Shown one piece after another: positions 47,101 to 60,776 of a stretch of 64,000 bases of DNA. The notes beneath the pieces are model-generated. The model was not told the DNA's origin. It saw only the letters and a list, made by a program, of their open reading frames with translations, and made no database searches. The stretch covers positions 10,464,099-10,528,098 of the forward strand of contig JAGGNK010006448.1 of assembly GCA_017590115.1 (NCBI GenBank), in the 5' to 3' direction. The translations under genes were made by a program, and so were the position numbers. Source of the DNA: Montifringilla adamsi (Eukaryota; Chordata; Aves; Passeriformes; Passeridae). Position 1 is the first letter of the stretch; each line of letters starts with the position of its first letter.

Positions 47101-47273
47101 CCACCCAGTCAGAGGACTGGGCTTTTTGTCTTCTCATGATAGTACATCAGAGAAACCTAGTAATGATAAATAGGTACCATGCACCACCAAACTGAAAAAA
47201 AAAAAATTAAGAAGAGAAAATTTGCAAAGGCTAAAACATTTCTTATGCTAAGTTTTTACTTTGTGCTATAGAA
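44106..47273. other. unique non-coding sequence
   Basis: No gene recognised. The largest frames are 111 codons (44456-44791 minus) and 95 codons (44760-45047 plus), with no recognisable domain. The minus one has an R/E-rich patch that comes from a pyrimidine-rich plus-strand segment near 44600-44640. Confidence 0.6.
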
Positions 47274-47326
47274 GAAAAAAACCCAACCAAACCCAAAAAC
47301 AAACAAACAAACAAACAAATAAATGT
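47274..47326. repeat. A/C-rich (CAAA)n tract
   Basis: A run of A is followed by AACC-type units and then about five copies of AAAC. It is the complement type of the T/G tracts elsewhere. Confidence 0.9.
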
Positions 47327-49817
47327 AGAATTTAGGAGCTAATACATATCTCTTTTCCTTTCTTGTGCATTGCTATTCTGTCTACATTTTAGTTCTTAGT
47401 AGCTTTTGTTTTGGGATGTATGTCTTCGGAAGGACCAGATGTTGCATCACAATTGCTGTTGATTTCTCATAGGGTATCACACTGTTGTAAAATCCTAATT
47501 ACACATGTTTTTCACAGTTCCTGAAGCTAAATGATGATTTTTGCTACTGCAACTTCTTTGTTTCTTTCTTTCTTGCATACTGTGGGAACTTCACATCTTC
47601 CAGCAAAAATGTACACAAATACACAAATTGAAATACACAAATTCAGTCGCATAGCTAAAAAAAAGTAAAAGGCTGTTTTCTTGGCTGAGATCCAGTTACC
47701 AGCTGGAGCAGGTTAGTTATGCTCACAGAGAACATCTTCTGGTTTGGTCTTATTTCAAAAGACTCTAGTTGCACAGTCAGGCAAGACCATCCTGCCGTGT
47801 GAAAGAAGGTGTGGGTATGTGTATTGAAAGAGTATGCCTGATCCAAAATAAAACATCTAGGGTAGATCTCCACCCCAAAATGTAGATAGTAATGTCCCCA
47901 GACAGCCACAAGCTTCCTTCTTCTGGAATCTACTAGCTTATCACAAGTATTAACTCTTAAAAGTAGTGGAGTTTTGGGATGGATGAGCAAGTGAGATCCC
48001 AACCTCACCTGTGAGGTATAGAAGAGACCACTTGAGCATGCAATCAAAACACTGAGGTTTGTCAGAAAGTGTCTTAAGGAATTACTGTAGGGCAGGAAAG
48101 CTTGAATCTCATATGCAAAAGAGATTACAAAAAGATGACAGTGAGCAATGCAATCCAACTGAAAAACTAGTCGGTACTTGGAGGGAATATTTTATGAAAT
48201 GGTAATTTTTCTAAAATATACTTTTCCTCAGTTATGCCTACAAAAATGTGGAGCTTTTTCTTGTATTTTTTCCTTTTTTGTCTGTGAACCAAATATGTGA
48301 AATGTGTTATGTAAAATAAGGACAATTATCAGTGCAAACAAAGTCTGTGTTAACATCATAAGTAATAGGTTAAAAAACTGGCTCCATTTTAGTTAGAAAA
48401 CTGTCTTAATTTTATTCTATGCATATTTCTTGTTGTCATAGGCAAATAATTTATCTTGAAAATAGTTTAAAATATTTGGAAGAACAGACAAAATATTTCA
48501 TCTGTTACAATGTAATGAGTAAAAAAAACTGGTCTTGTCTACTAAGGGATCACTATCTTCTAACTCAAGGAAAGGAAACTAGACAGAAAAATAGTCTTTC
48601 TTTTATGTCTGTAATATGGTGTTTTCCAGCTGTCACGATATTAGTGGGTAAAGATAATTTATTTTTTTTAGCCCTTTGTAATGGAATACTTTGGATAGAT
48701 AATACTCATCAGTTTTCAGTGTAAATCTAAATACCATAAGTCTTCCATATCTACAGGACGAACTCTTCTTCCTCAGCCTTATCATCCTATTGCTTCTATT
48801 GGAAATTTTGTGTATAAACTCTCTATTCTGTTTAATAGAAATAATCTAGTTCATAGGCGAGTTGAATTAATGGCCTTTTGTTATTATGCCTGTTTTATCC
48901 ATTATCTTAAATACCTCTATTTTCTCCCTGGTGTTTAACACTCATATGTACTAGAGAGTAATCATATCTGGCCCTGACCCAACCTTCATAATGTTAGGTT
49001 AAGCATGACATGCTCTTTTAGAGTCCTGTGCTATGACAGGTTTTCTGTTCTCTTGCTTATCCCAATGATCACATGAAAATGACCAATGAATCCCTTGCTG
49101 ATAATTTTAATTTGTTATTATATTTCTTCCCAAAGTGTTGAGAAGACAACCATAGAAAAATTAAATCCATTCATTGCACATTCCTTTCAAATGACCTTTC
49201 TGCCTGTCCTTATTTTAATAGAAAACCAGATTCCCTAACTAGCAAATAACCCCTGCACAATTATGACATTCATAAGCTGTGGTTGTAATCAAATGAACAT
49301 CAGGAGGCAGCTGTGATTCACCAGCTTGTTGCTGCCTACTGGGACCCTTTTCTCTTTATCAGCCGTCAAGTCAGCAACTGCTAGAGCCTTTCACACAAAT
49401 GTAACTCCAGTACAACAAGTTTCACCTTATTTTAATCCAACTCCAGCACAACAATTCCTTGACAGTTTGTTTCCCAAACTGCTATCACCTACTGTATTTT
49501 CCAGCTACAGATCAACAAGGTCTGTTTCATGGAAAATCCCAAAACTAATAGTTAGCCTGAAGTTAGAAACAATGTTTCTGTTCCCTGAAGGAATGAGTCG
49601 TGTCACAAAAGCAGATTTGCTGGTCCATCAAACCAATTAGCACATGCCTACATGCCTTTCCTGTCCCCCCGGGATTTGCAAAGTATCCTGTCATCCTGAG
49701 ACATATTTCCAAGACTGTGATTGTCATTTTTTACAAACATTGACCAGAAGCATGAGTTCCAGAATCAAAATCCCAATGGTAATACCATAAAAAGTACAAA
49801 CAACTGCCAGAGCTAAC
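47327..49817. other. unique sequence with the longest open frame of the window
   Basis: The minus-strand frame 47655-48158 is open for 167 codons. It opens with TTG and has no ATG until near its end, at about residue 142. I recognise no domain. A short repeated 'atacacaaatt' occurs at 47618-47643. A 104-codon plus frame at 49326-49640 (TTG start) is also unrecognised. I do not call a gene. Confidence 0.55.
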
Positions 49818-49869
49818 ATTTTGGTTTGGTTTGAGATTTTGTTTTGGTTTGGGTTTTTTGGGTTTTGTT
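49818..49869. repeat. GGTTT-type T/G-rich tract
   Basis: Units such as TTTGG and TTTTGG on the plus strand, with GGG near 49851 and 49860. It is the same class of simple repeat as at 43962. Confidence 0.8.
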
Positions 49870-50600
49870 CCTTTATAGGAAAGCTTCAGAAGCTCCCATA
49901 GTTGAAAATAGCTTCTAATAAGCTTGAATGCCCTTGGAAGGAAAAATTTGGGAACACAACTTGGACTCTTAACATGAGACCAAGTTTTATCTGAGCATTC
50001 TGGATAGATCAAGTAAATAAAAGGGCTGGAGTCTTTGACAGTTAATCACAACCTTTGCTTTCAAATAGAAAAAGCAAACACTGGGTGGGATTCACATGGC
50101 CATGTACATTGTGGACATCTGCACTGCTCACTCTTGGTATTTTTACAGTCAATTGAGACAAACAGGCACTTCAGGGTGCCTTTTCTATGTCTTTAGATTG
50201 TATTCCATATCTTCATTCTAAGAAGCACTAACTAAACTCACTAACTAAATAGGGTCTCTACTGTGACCAATTTGGATACAGGTATTGGTACTAACAGCAT
50301 GTCAAGTTAGGTGATGTGAAACTGATCTTTTAAATAATTAAATCACAAATCAAACCTTTTCCCAAACTCACTTTTTAGCTTGCAGTATAAACACCGACTT
50401 GTTTAAATGAATACTACATTATCTGTGTCCCTGTGTCATCAATTGTGACAAAGTAATGGAAATAGAAATTTCATATCAGAGAGCAAGCATGTCTTTACTG
50501 AACCATGCAGAATTAGCACAAGCTTCACCCACCTTTATACCCCATGCACATGAGCACATTTCTTCCCTGTGTGACAATGTTTACTGTTAGCTAAATACAA
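49870..50600. other. unique AT-rich non-coding sequence
   Basis: No gene or mobile element recognised. Confidence 0.65.
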
Positions 50601-50820
50601 AATCATAGAATGGTTAGGGTTGAAAGGGACCCTAAAGATCATCTAATCCCAACCCCCTTGCCATGGGCAGGGACAGTTTCCACTAGAACAGGTTGTTCTG
50701 AGCCTCATCCAACCTGCCCTTGAACACTTCCAGGCATGGGGCATCCACAGCTCCTCTGAGCAACCTATTCACCACCTCAAAGTGAAGAATTTCTTCCTAA
50801 TATTTTGCCTAAATATACCC
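50601..50820 (-). mobile_element. CR1 LINE, well-preserved 3' tail
   Basis: The plus strand starts 'aatcatagaatggttagggt' and continues through 'tgaaagggaccctaaagatc', 'cttgccatgggcagggac', 'ccactagaacaggttgttc', 'ttgaacacttccaggcatgg' and 'gaagaatttcttcctaat'. This is the reverse complement of the CR1 3' end. Little diverged, so probably one of the younger insertions here. Confidence 0.96.
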
Positions 50821-52268
50821 ACTTTATGGATAAATTCTGACATGAAAGGAAGAGATAAAGGAAAGTTTGGGCATTTTTTTTCTAGTTTTATCAGTAACCA
50901 AAGATTTTTTTTTACTAGCTTTTACCTCTACTATTTTTTTCAGTGCTTTGTTTCTTGTTTACAAGCTGATCATTTTAACCTGGATTCTCTGTAGCTATAA
51001 TATATAAGCGTCTAGGGAAATACTATTCTCTATCACTCTCATTAAGTATTTCACCAGGCATAGTTTAGAAGTCCTATATTGGGGAAATAAACACTGAGAA
51101 GAAAAGAGGAAAGGGGAGTCATTAGAGGTTAAGAACTCAATGAAAACTTAACATTCAGTCACTGACTATAAAGATGTAAAGTACTATGCATGATGATGAA
51201 TGAAAAAAAGATGCCAATCTGGAAATAACAAATCAGTCAGAAATTCTAATGATGTATTTGTAAAAATAAACATTTTCTTTCTATTTAGGCACTTTTATGA
51301 AAAGGAATTAATTTTAAAATGTCGTAGTCTGAACAGTTAGAAGAGGCCTAGAATGCATGTTACTCCGTGGTGGTCAGGTTAAGATTTTTACTGCTACTTT
51401 TATTTTGTCATGAACAGGTATGCACTTAAAGTTTAAAAGTATGGATTTCAAGGAATAGTAGTCTTAAAATATGTCAATGAGTTGGTAATCATGTCTGTTT
51501 TTACCAATCATAAGTTTATTAATTTCTGAGGTTTCATGAAAAATATCAAGAAATATTCTGATTGATGCACAGTTCTGTATTTTTATGCTTACTTACTAAA
51601 GATTGCTGTGGTTAAGTATATTAGTGTTTATAAAAATGTATAATGCTAATTTTAAAAGTTATGTCTCTAGCATACACATAAACATCCACGCATGTGATCT
51701 TAGCATGGAAGTTATACAATAATGTTAGGGTGATCAGTAGGATATTACCTGTTTTCCCCTGAATTTTAGAGTCACATAATCTTGTACCACTGACTTTACT
51801 GGGGTAAGTTGTATGTTAGGAGTCATACTGGGTGGGAAATGAGAAAGAATCAACTGCTTTGATGCTGTGATTCTGCACAGCTCAGGTTCATTTGGGCTTC
51901 TTCCGCAGTTCCTGGTTCTTGGTTTTTATTCATTTGTTTGTGGCACAGGTTTTTGTGGAGGTTATTTTTCCTGTGTGGAAAGAGTCGGTCACATGCTTAG
52001 TAAAAAAAAAAAATAATAATTCTTCCTAACTGATGGTGTTTTTCACTGGTTTGTATAGTGCTGAGTACAATATTTCCTTCAAGGTTCCAGAGTTACAGCT
52101 CCAAAAGACCAGTCTGAATGATATTATTTCTATAATTTAGTATAATCATTGCATTTTATTTTATAAATGCTTTTCTTTTTCCTTTTATTTATGCACATCT
52201 TGAATTATGAACATTTTTAGCAAACTTTCATGGGAAAACGTATGCTTTACTCAAAATTAATACTATAT
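50821..52268. other. unique AT-rich non-coding sequence
   Basis: No gene recognised. An A12 run followed by AATAAT lies at 52002-52019. Confidence 0.65.
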
Positions 52269-52350
52269 GATCCCCCATGGCGGGGGATTGGAACTAGATG
52301 ATCTCTAAGGTCTCTTCCAACTGAACCATTCTATGATTCTGTGATTCTCT
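52269..52350 (+). mobile_element. CR1 LINE, terminal fragment with octamers
   Basis: 'cgggggattggaactagatg' and 'atctctaaggtctcttccaa' are followed by 'ccattctatgattctgtgat'. This is the last 80 bases or so of a CR1 element, including its octamer terminus. Confidence 0.93.
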
Positions 52351-54478
52351 GTGTGACGTGAGTCACTATGCTGAGGTAGCCCTTACTCTGAAAACCACAC
52401 ATAATAATTCCATCATTTCATTAAGAGACACGGTGGAGTGAAACTCTGTCTTGGTATTTATGTGGAGAATAAATCTTGCCAGAGGCCTGCAAGGGTTGCT
52501 TTGTGTCCACATGGTGAATTGAAGAGACCATGGGAGCTTTGGCTCATACTGCTGACCTTGCAGCTCATCTATTAAAGACAACCAAACTCAGGTTGCAGGA
52601 CTTGATGTGCAAATGAGAAGCAGAATGGAACAGCAAATGAGTAAAAGACCTGACAGCTTTGAAAGGTAGAAAACAGCTCTGGCACTTCAGGGGACCAGCA
52701 TCCTCCCTTTTCCCTTCTCTGATCTTCCTTTTCCCCCAAGCCAATCCCCAAGGCGCATAAGAGACAGTCTCCCACATCACATCATTAAAACACACTCAGG
52801 AATTTAAAAGCATGTCATTAGCAGTTTCCTGAAATAGTGGATAAAAAATAAAATAAAAATCAATTCAAACGCCAAGATCAATATGTTCTTAGACAAGGTA
52901 GGAAAGAAAAAGGAATAGTTTTCAGGATGGTTTTTGATTTCCTTCAGAAATGGTAGGATAATTTACAACAGTGAGAGTACACACACAGCTTCTGAGCTTT
53001 TTAAACCTGTGTTTAAAATCCTCTTTAATAATAACTGCTTTGTAGCATTTACTTGTTATTGTAATGAATTTTTGTCATTTTGTAGTTCAATCTAGGATAA
53101 ATGTATCATTTGAGAGGCATAAGTTTATCATCAAATCCCCATTTGTTCATTTCTTTGTTTATTTTCTGAAATTATGAGGTTTATGAAATAATTATGAGTT
53201 TAAGAAATATGGTTGGGGTTCTTTGGTTTGGGTTGTTTTGGTTTTATTCTGTTGTTGATGTGATCTGACCAAAGTTTTACCAGACATGTGAGCCTAAGAT
53301 GATAAGTGCCTTAAGCACAAGTTTACCAGCAGTGTGCATTTTGGTTCTGCATAACTTTTCCAGCATTTGCTCAAATGCCTGTGGCCAAACGAAAAACTGA
53401 TTTCAGAATATTGTGCTAACAAGAGGCATTGCCAAATGATAAAATATTAATTTTTTTATTTCACATGCAGATAGTAGAGAAGCAGCAATTACCTCTACTT
53501 TAATTGTTTCATAGATTAATACAATTATTATGTTATTCATTCCATTGCAGACTGAATGTAGAAAATAACATCAACATCATATAGTCAGACAGTTCATTCT
53601 AAAGTAAACCTTACGAATGTTAGATATATTAAAGTAATAAACCAAGAGATTAAACTTTCATAAACTGTAAGAGCTCATTGTTTTGTAAATGGATGCATAA
53701 CATGTTTGTAGCTCAAATGAAACCGTAAAACTGACTGGGTGCTTTAGTCTTTCTGCAAACTTTTGATTTATCTTTTTAATCACTTGTTAGTTTTTTTTTA
53801 ATGGCAATTAAACACTGGAAATGGCTTCAGCCTTCTCACTGTGTTACTCTCCTCTCATTGAACTGCTGTCTTTTCTTTACGATGACAAGCAATTTAAAGG
53901 CGCAAAACCAAGCCAGTTAAAGTGTATGTGGCCCCTGCTGCTACAGGTGTTTGTTACTAATGAATGAAGTGATAGCTGTTGTTGGAATGTGAGATTTACC
54001 TTCCTTTGTCACTTGTGCAGCAGAGAGGAGAATGAGTTGCCTTGGAAAAGCTGGTATGAACAGTCCACAGTCACAGAAAGGCTGCAGCAAGACTTTATAT
54101 CTGTAATACCAGAGTTAATGTTAGGGAATATTAAATAAAATTTGTTAGCTAGATTGCAATTTTGAACCTTACTGCAGCTACAAATAAAAGGATGCAATAC
54201 AACAAATGTTAAGGTCCATCCATTACAGGTATCTGCTAATATTCCAAAGAGGAGTTTTAAAAACCCACCTAATACTTAGATATACAAAATTAAGAAAATG
54301 AAATATGATGAATGATAAAGACCATAACTGCTCTAAAATAATTGAACATACTGTAAAACTGCTTGCACAGGAACGGTGTCCTAATTGCACAGGTGGTGTT
54401 ATACACATTGCGAGTAGTAGCTATACCTAGAACTGGGAAGCAGTTTCTGGGAATCCCCATCGTTTTCTAGTGCAACCA

Positions 54479-54480
<2 letters not shown>
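52351..54480. other. unique non-coding sequence
   Basis: No gene recognised. Frames of 60-76 codons at 52366-52795 on the minus strand match nothing I know. A T/G tract lies at 53211-53246. Confidence 0.6.
53211..53246. repeat. GGTTT-type T/G-rich tract
   Basis: Units such as GGTTGGGG, TTTGG and TTTTGG on the plus strand. Confidence 0.75.

Positions 54481-54515
<35 letters not shown>
54481..54515. repeat. poly(T) run, 35 bases
   Basis: Thirty-five T in a row, the longest homopolymer in the window. On the minus strand this would be an A35 tail. I looked at the adjoining sequence (54516 onward) for a retroposed gene or SINE and recognised none. Confidence 0.92.
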
Positions 54516-57432
54516 CGTGAGGGAGGGAAGGAGAGACTGTTGGTGCCTAGCAAAAGTTACTAGTACATTCTTTGCCCCCTCTGTCGTGTTATTGCTTCAG
54601 GGCTAACAGGACTAAAGAGTGCTAAGAACATATTTTGTCATTGAACAAATCTGTTGACTCAAACTGCCATTTTTTGTGGTGACTTCTGAGAGTCAAACAG
54701 CACCCTAGAGAAAACTACTCTCTGGAAGAAGAAAAGTAACAACAGCAGCAGAATTTCGCTTCTCATTTCCCACTGCCATCCAGCTACATAAAAATATTTT
54801 CTATCTCTGTACCCAGTCCACACTGAGGAGACAATTTTAACCTGGGAATATTTCAGTGCTGATAGGAGTGAGTCTTTCCACAGTGACTTTTTTGTTTCTT
54901 AATTTGCTGTTTATGTCCAGTATCTTGTTTCCTTTATTTTTTTTTAATTTCAAATTCATGTATTTCAAAAACATTCTTTTTATCTATCTGCATCCATTAA
55001 TGATTTTTTCTGCCAAATATAATTAGCCTGGCTCTGCAAAGAAGCATGACCTAAAAATAAACCAGAGAATTTACATCTAGATACCATGGAAGAAGGCAGT
55101 AAATTCTGAAACAGCATCAGCTTCAAATATTGCTGCTTTAGATGACTTTTCATCCACACTTTGCATCAGTCAGTCTGTGTGTTGCTAGGGCATCGCTACT
55201 GCTTGGTATTAATTTTAATAATTTTAGTAGTGTACTGTTTATATAAAATAGAGTGAACAAAGGACAATTTCAGGGATGAGTCTGAGATTTTGGCTTTCAT
55301 TTGTTTCAGCTGCAGACCCTATTTGCATGTAGCTTTTGTGGTATAATTGTTTTTAGTTCTGCTGACATTGTGGCAGGATAGCAGCACAGATAATAACAGA
55401 TGATGTTTCCTTTTGTGGAAGTTAAGAACTAGCTGATTAATTGTTATTATGTTACACTCTAGAGGAAACATTGTAATTAAACCACAAAAAGCTACATTAA
55501 CATAATGGTAGGGGTCTGACTTAATCCCACGAAAGCAAGAAAATTCAAAGTTAACGATGAAGAGGGTAATGTTATGTGTTTTAGGCCAAGTGCTGTTCTT
55601 TGGAAAAGAGCTTAGTCTGGCTATTTCTGACTATCGTGGTTGTTTCTCTGTCATTAGGGCAGCTGCATTTAAATCAAATTAAGTCCTTTGACTTTTCATT
55701 GTGTGTGCTTGCAGATTAGGCTTTATAAAAAAAAGATTATTGAGCAGTCAGCTCAGCAGTTATCTTTGGAACTAGGTCTGATGCTAGATTTCATGCTTCC
55801 AGGCAGCTGGTCCTGGCTTTAAAGCAGAGGATGAGTAATTTTTTTATTTGCAGGTATATGTATTTCCTGACAGATTGCCAGAGTAGTATTGGTACTTTTA
55901 TGTGGCGTATTTTGACTTGCAGTAAAATTGTATTTCTTTATTTGTAAAAATTGGAAGAAAAAACACCTGGTTTATTTGAATGACTGCTTTCCTGAAAGCT
56001 AAAATCTTCCAAGTTTTAATATACACTCTATTCAATACATAATTTAAAATAATTTCCACAGTCACACTTCCCTGTCCTGCTTTATGTATCTTCAGCTTTT
56101 TTATCTCTCCCACATAGACTGTCTGAAGATTTCAAAGCCTGTGGTATGCAGACATGCTATCAGGATGAAACATACCAGTAAAAATTCCATAATTAAAAGT
56201 TTGAGGCAAGTCAGGGATTAGTCTGACAGGCTGATCACAGTGACTGCTTCCCCATCTCTGCTTCCTCCATCCTGCCCCTCACTGATGGAGAGCTACAGCC
56301 TGGGTTGTTAGCTGTCACACGCGTCTCCATGGCAGCTGATTGGGATCCTTGATGCTCCTGAAAGATCTTGATTTGATGTAGTCCCCTTTTGTGTGAACAA
56401 TTCAGGTAACACAGAACTTAATTCTCTTTTCTCTAGTCTGTATGATCCTGTGGGAATTTAATAGTCCATTTTGCATCTATTATGGGTAGAAAATTGCTTA
56501 CAGGTTGATAGAGTTGGTAGTGAAGTGGCAAAGACAGATGATTACCTGAAAAATTCATATCCTCTAACTAAAAGACTTCAATCCTCAAGTATGGATTCCA
56601 CCTTGCATGCCTAAAGATTACTTTTGCATATATTTCCAGAAAATTAATGCCTAACTCCTAGTGCTGGTGCAAGAGAAAGAAACACGTAAATGCATAAGTT
56701 CCTGAATCAATCACAGGGTTCATATGTTGTCAGTTATTTCTGGAATTTTTAAAAATGTGTACTATAAAATTAGTTTCAAGAGCTTCTTACTATAAAGGAC
56801 AACAATGACAAGTGAACTGTCTCTATGAAAACTTAATGAAAACAGAAACAGTTTTGAAATATTAAGAACTCACTCAATTATGAAATTTAAACATTGTAAA
56901 TGGACTCCAGAGATATGATTGCAATTCTAGGAATAGACTAGTTTATGAGCTGTCACAGTTAAAGCATCCAAAATGAGAATACATTTTTCATGTAGTTCTA
57001 AGGCTTTAAAAGCAGTAAAAAAAAAAATCTTGAACTTTATTTTCCAATTTCCAGGTTTCAGAGTTATTCCAGTACACATTTTAGATGCATATGCCATGAA
57101 ATCTGTCCTACTTAGTTATCATGCAAACTCATCAGCCACTGAATTTTAAATACAGTGAAGTCATCCCTGTTTTGGGAAACTAAAAGCAAACAATCTTACC
57201 TCCAAAGGGTTTGTTGTTCTAAACTTCTAAACTCTCACCCCTATAACAAATATGCAAGAAGCAAGTTCTGTAGGAAAAAAAGGCAGGGTTTAATATTTCT
57301 GAGCAATTTTTTTTTTTTTTAAATTCCTAGAGCATACTCTTTTTTAGTGCTGTCCTGGATTGGAGCATAAAACACCCCTCTGACTTTCTGTGAGCTTTCC
57401 CTGGTTCTCTTCATGCGTGTTTATGATGCTTC
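54516..57432. other. unique AT-rich non-coding sequence
   Basis: No gene or mobile element recognised. Open frames are at most about 71 codons. A T14 run lies at 57307-57320. Confidence 0.65.
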
Positions 57433-57480
57433 TTCTCCACCCTCTCCCCCTCTCTCCCCCTCTCTCTCTCTCTCTCTCTG
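57433..57480. repeat. polypyrimidine CT tract
   Basis: About 48 bases of C and T with only one purine, ending in (TC)9-10. Mirror-symmetric polypurine/polypyrimidine DNA can form triplex (H-DNA). The open frames of 64 and 78 codons crossing it are by-products. Confidence 0.92.
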
Positions 57481-58862
57481 TCTTCCTCTTGGAGAGAAGT
57501 CCAGCTGCTAGCATCTGTGCACACAAAACAGCCTCCAAATTCCTGGTTAACTCACTGATGTGCTGTAACTTGTGTGCAATTCATACACCTGCAGCTTTAG
57601 CTGTCTGGTTTATATGGGCCTTTTAATTATTTTTATCCTTCTCCTAAATAAAGGCCAGACATTATGCTCACTGGCTTCAACAATATTTGTTCTCTAAGCA
57701 GTCTAGTTGTAATAATTTAATTTTGCTCTATTAATCAACAGATTTAGGTCAATTGGTATATTTAATAGCAGCAAGTTACAACCGTAAAAGTTGCAGGAAA
57801 TTTCACCTATTTTGCCTTTAAGGGATTCTAATTCCTGTGTGTAACACCACAGCTGTCATCTGGAGGAATCTTTTTTTAGCACCTGTAAGAGCCTTATCTT
57901 CATTGCCTGTAGATACCTGACTTAAATATTTGATTTGTAAACACTTTTGCATAGAAGGGTTTGACAAGCACATTAAAAATGGTTCTCACAAGCTACAAAT
58001 CTCTTAAGTTACAGCTACTGCATGTATTGCACAGCTGGCTGTCATGATGCTAGCAAGATTTTTGCTCTTTGATCTAAAAGGAGTTTAAAATTCAAAGTGT
58101 TCAAGATGTTTATCATGACTGTCATTTCTGAAAATGCTAAGAAAAGCCTTCCCATGATCCAAGCACCACCCTCAGAAGATAAACTTTCAGTAAAGTTGCC
58201 AGCTCCATGCTGAATGAGTTCCTTGCTATTTTTGCTTAAGCCAGACCCTTGCCGAACTCTGCCTGTTGGTGCCCACTTAATATGAAATAGTTGGAGCACT
58301 GCACAGAAACCAGATGCAGAAGGACACAAAAACTACTTTGGCAAATGATCTGTCAAGTGACCCATGAACAAAATCGAGATTGAGTTGCCCTTTGAAATAA
58401 ACCTATTTGAATTTTATTATCTCTAGAGCACCTTGTGTCTCTAATCTTGTGAAAGGTTAGTATTCCATCCATCAGAGCAAGATTAGAGCTCTAGTTGATG
58501 CCTGTGCTTGATGATAACTGAATGCAGCAGTTGGGGCTGGAGGAAGGAGATTCATTACCATCAGCAGTTCAAAAAAGATTGGGTAAACTTGCTTCGTGTC
58601 ATAGACCACGTACAGCCCAGGTCTGGATAGCAGAAATGAAAGGAGCAGAATATCAGCAAAGATTTAAACCCATTAACAATAATCTAAATGAAACAATATT
58701 ATCTTATTCCTACTAGGCTACAATGTTAGTCACTTTCTCAGTGCATGTCTCAAGAAAAAGCTAAGACTAAAGGAGTAAATGAGACAATAATAAAATAGAA
58801 AGATCAAGGGCTCATGACCCTTATATGCATAGACAGAAGTGAAGAATGCAGATTCTGTGATT
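57481..58862. other. unique non-coding sequence
   Basis: No gene recognised. A 95-codon minus frame (58042-58329) and a 64-codon ATG-initiated plus frame (58522-58716) have no recognisable domain. Confidence 0.6.
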
Positions 58863-58881
58863 AAAAAAAAAAAAAAAAAAA
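58863..58881. repeat. poly(A) run, 19 bases
   Basis: Uninterrupted run of A on the plus strand with no recognisable retroposed element upstream. Confidence 0.9.
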
Positions 58882-60776
58882 TTCTGGTTTTATTAATTCA
58901 GAAGTTATTCCTCTCCTACATCTGTTTAAAAAATGATTTCTCTACTTTTATGTCTTTTTAAAGCTTACCTGACATTTTGGAAAAAGCTTTAGTGAACAGG
59001 CTTTTTTCCATGTCCTTGTTGGCCTGAACTTTCTAAATTTTATATTATACTGAATTATATATGTGATTAAATTAATAACATTGATGACCTTACTTCTTGT
59101 ATTAAAAAAAGAAATATTTTTAAATTCTGCATTTTCCTCTGTCAAGTCTAGCCCTATGCATTGCTTCAAGAATATAGAACTAATTCAAAGGATTAAAATG
59201 TGTATGTTTTTTCTAATCATTTAGTTCCTCTTGGTGGGTCTGAATTTGTGCCTCTGGCTTTTCTATCCGTGCAGAGCAGACCATGTATTTATGTTCTCAC
59301 GTTTGGCTTTGAAGGATAACAAGAGGCCCTTTGGACCTGATGCCAATGTATCAGCCAGCAGCAAAACAACATGAGACTGAATTTTTTATTTCCTGTCAAA
59401 CTTCTTAACTTCACAAAGGAAAAAGAAATGGAGGGTAGGTCCGAGATTTTTCAGAGACAGAGGTATGTTAAAGCAGTAAAAATAGTTGCTCTGCAAAGTA
59501 GGGACCTGTTTATTTCTTAGGTAGTACCCACAGTGTAACAAATTAAAAAACAAATAAACAAACAACTCCCCCCAAAAATAAACAAAGCAAAGTAAGATAA
59601 TGTCAAAGCATATTTGCATTTTTAATAAGTTATGTTGATGTTCAAAGCATAAGAAATCACTATGAAAATTACTTTCAGCTAGATTAGAATTACTCAGAGC
59701 CTGTGACAGGTATACAAATTTTGATGGCTCCTCAGAATAAGTAAAAATATTTAGAGGAGACCCATTTTAAAATAAAACCAGGTAGCAGCAACAAGAAGAA
59801 AAAAATGAAGGGTATTCATGGTGTTTTGAAATGTTTCAGTATGTCTTCATTCCAGACACAAAAGCTGCTGTTACTGTGTAATCAACAAAAAAGATTTTTT
59901 ACAATTACATTTTCAGCTACTTAGTTGAGTTTTACTATATTAATTGACTTACAGTATGAACTATACCTAATACATGATTAATTAATTAACATAATTAATG
60001 TTCTTAATGAATAAATATGGATTAGGTAGGCAGTATGACACCTATTGCTGTGGCATTAAAACATAAAAAAATTCAATTAAAATGTATTATATATGCACAT
60101 ATTATGGGCAAGTCTGAGAGAACATATGGTCTTTGAAAGAGAGGGACGTGTGAGTGAAAAAATAATGCTTCTTCAGTGGAAATGGAGAATATTTTCTGGA
60201 TAATGGGTATACAATTTAAGGCTGAACCCTAATATAAAAGTCCCCTATTGGAAACACATTTCTAATTACATGGTTTGTAAATGTGGAAGCACTTAAAATC
60301 TAAGGCCATCCAGGCTACATAAAATTATAATGTACTTATGAAGTTTATTATTATGGCAGAGGAGCAGGGTAATTAGTCTCACCTAACATGCAACATCCCT
60401 AACATTTACATTTTTCAGAAGTTATCAGTGTTTTATTGTGAGTTTGAAAGTCCTTCCACAATTATTAATGTCCTCATTAAAGAATGTCTCAATTAAAAAA
60501 CAGGAAGCATGTTCTCTCTTATGTCCTTTTCAAAGGAATCCTTATTTCTCTTTGAAATATACTGTTTGACCCTTCTCCTGTGCAATGTCTGAATGTTTCT
60601 CCCAAATGACTAAGCAAATATACATTAGGGAAACTAATAAAGAAAGAAGTTATTGGAAAAAATATTTTACAACAATCTCTTAAAATAAGTATTCATTTTG
60701 ATTCTGTATTTCACCAGACCACTAAAAACTTTAGTCATTCAGGTAATGCAGTTATGGAAGACCTAAAATCACATTA
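58882..60776. other. unique, very AT-rich non-coding sequence
   Basis: No gene recognised. The stretch 59930-60030 contains several ATTAAT-type units. Confidence 0.65.

Noticed and set aside
57390..57626. 78-codon frame with a Pro/Ser/Leu-rich stretch
   Set aside because: The stretch is the translation of the CT tract.
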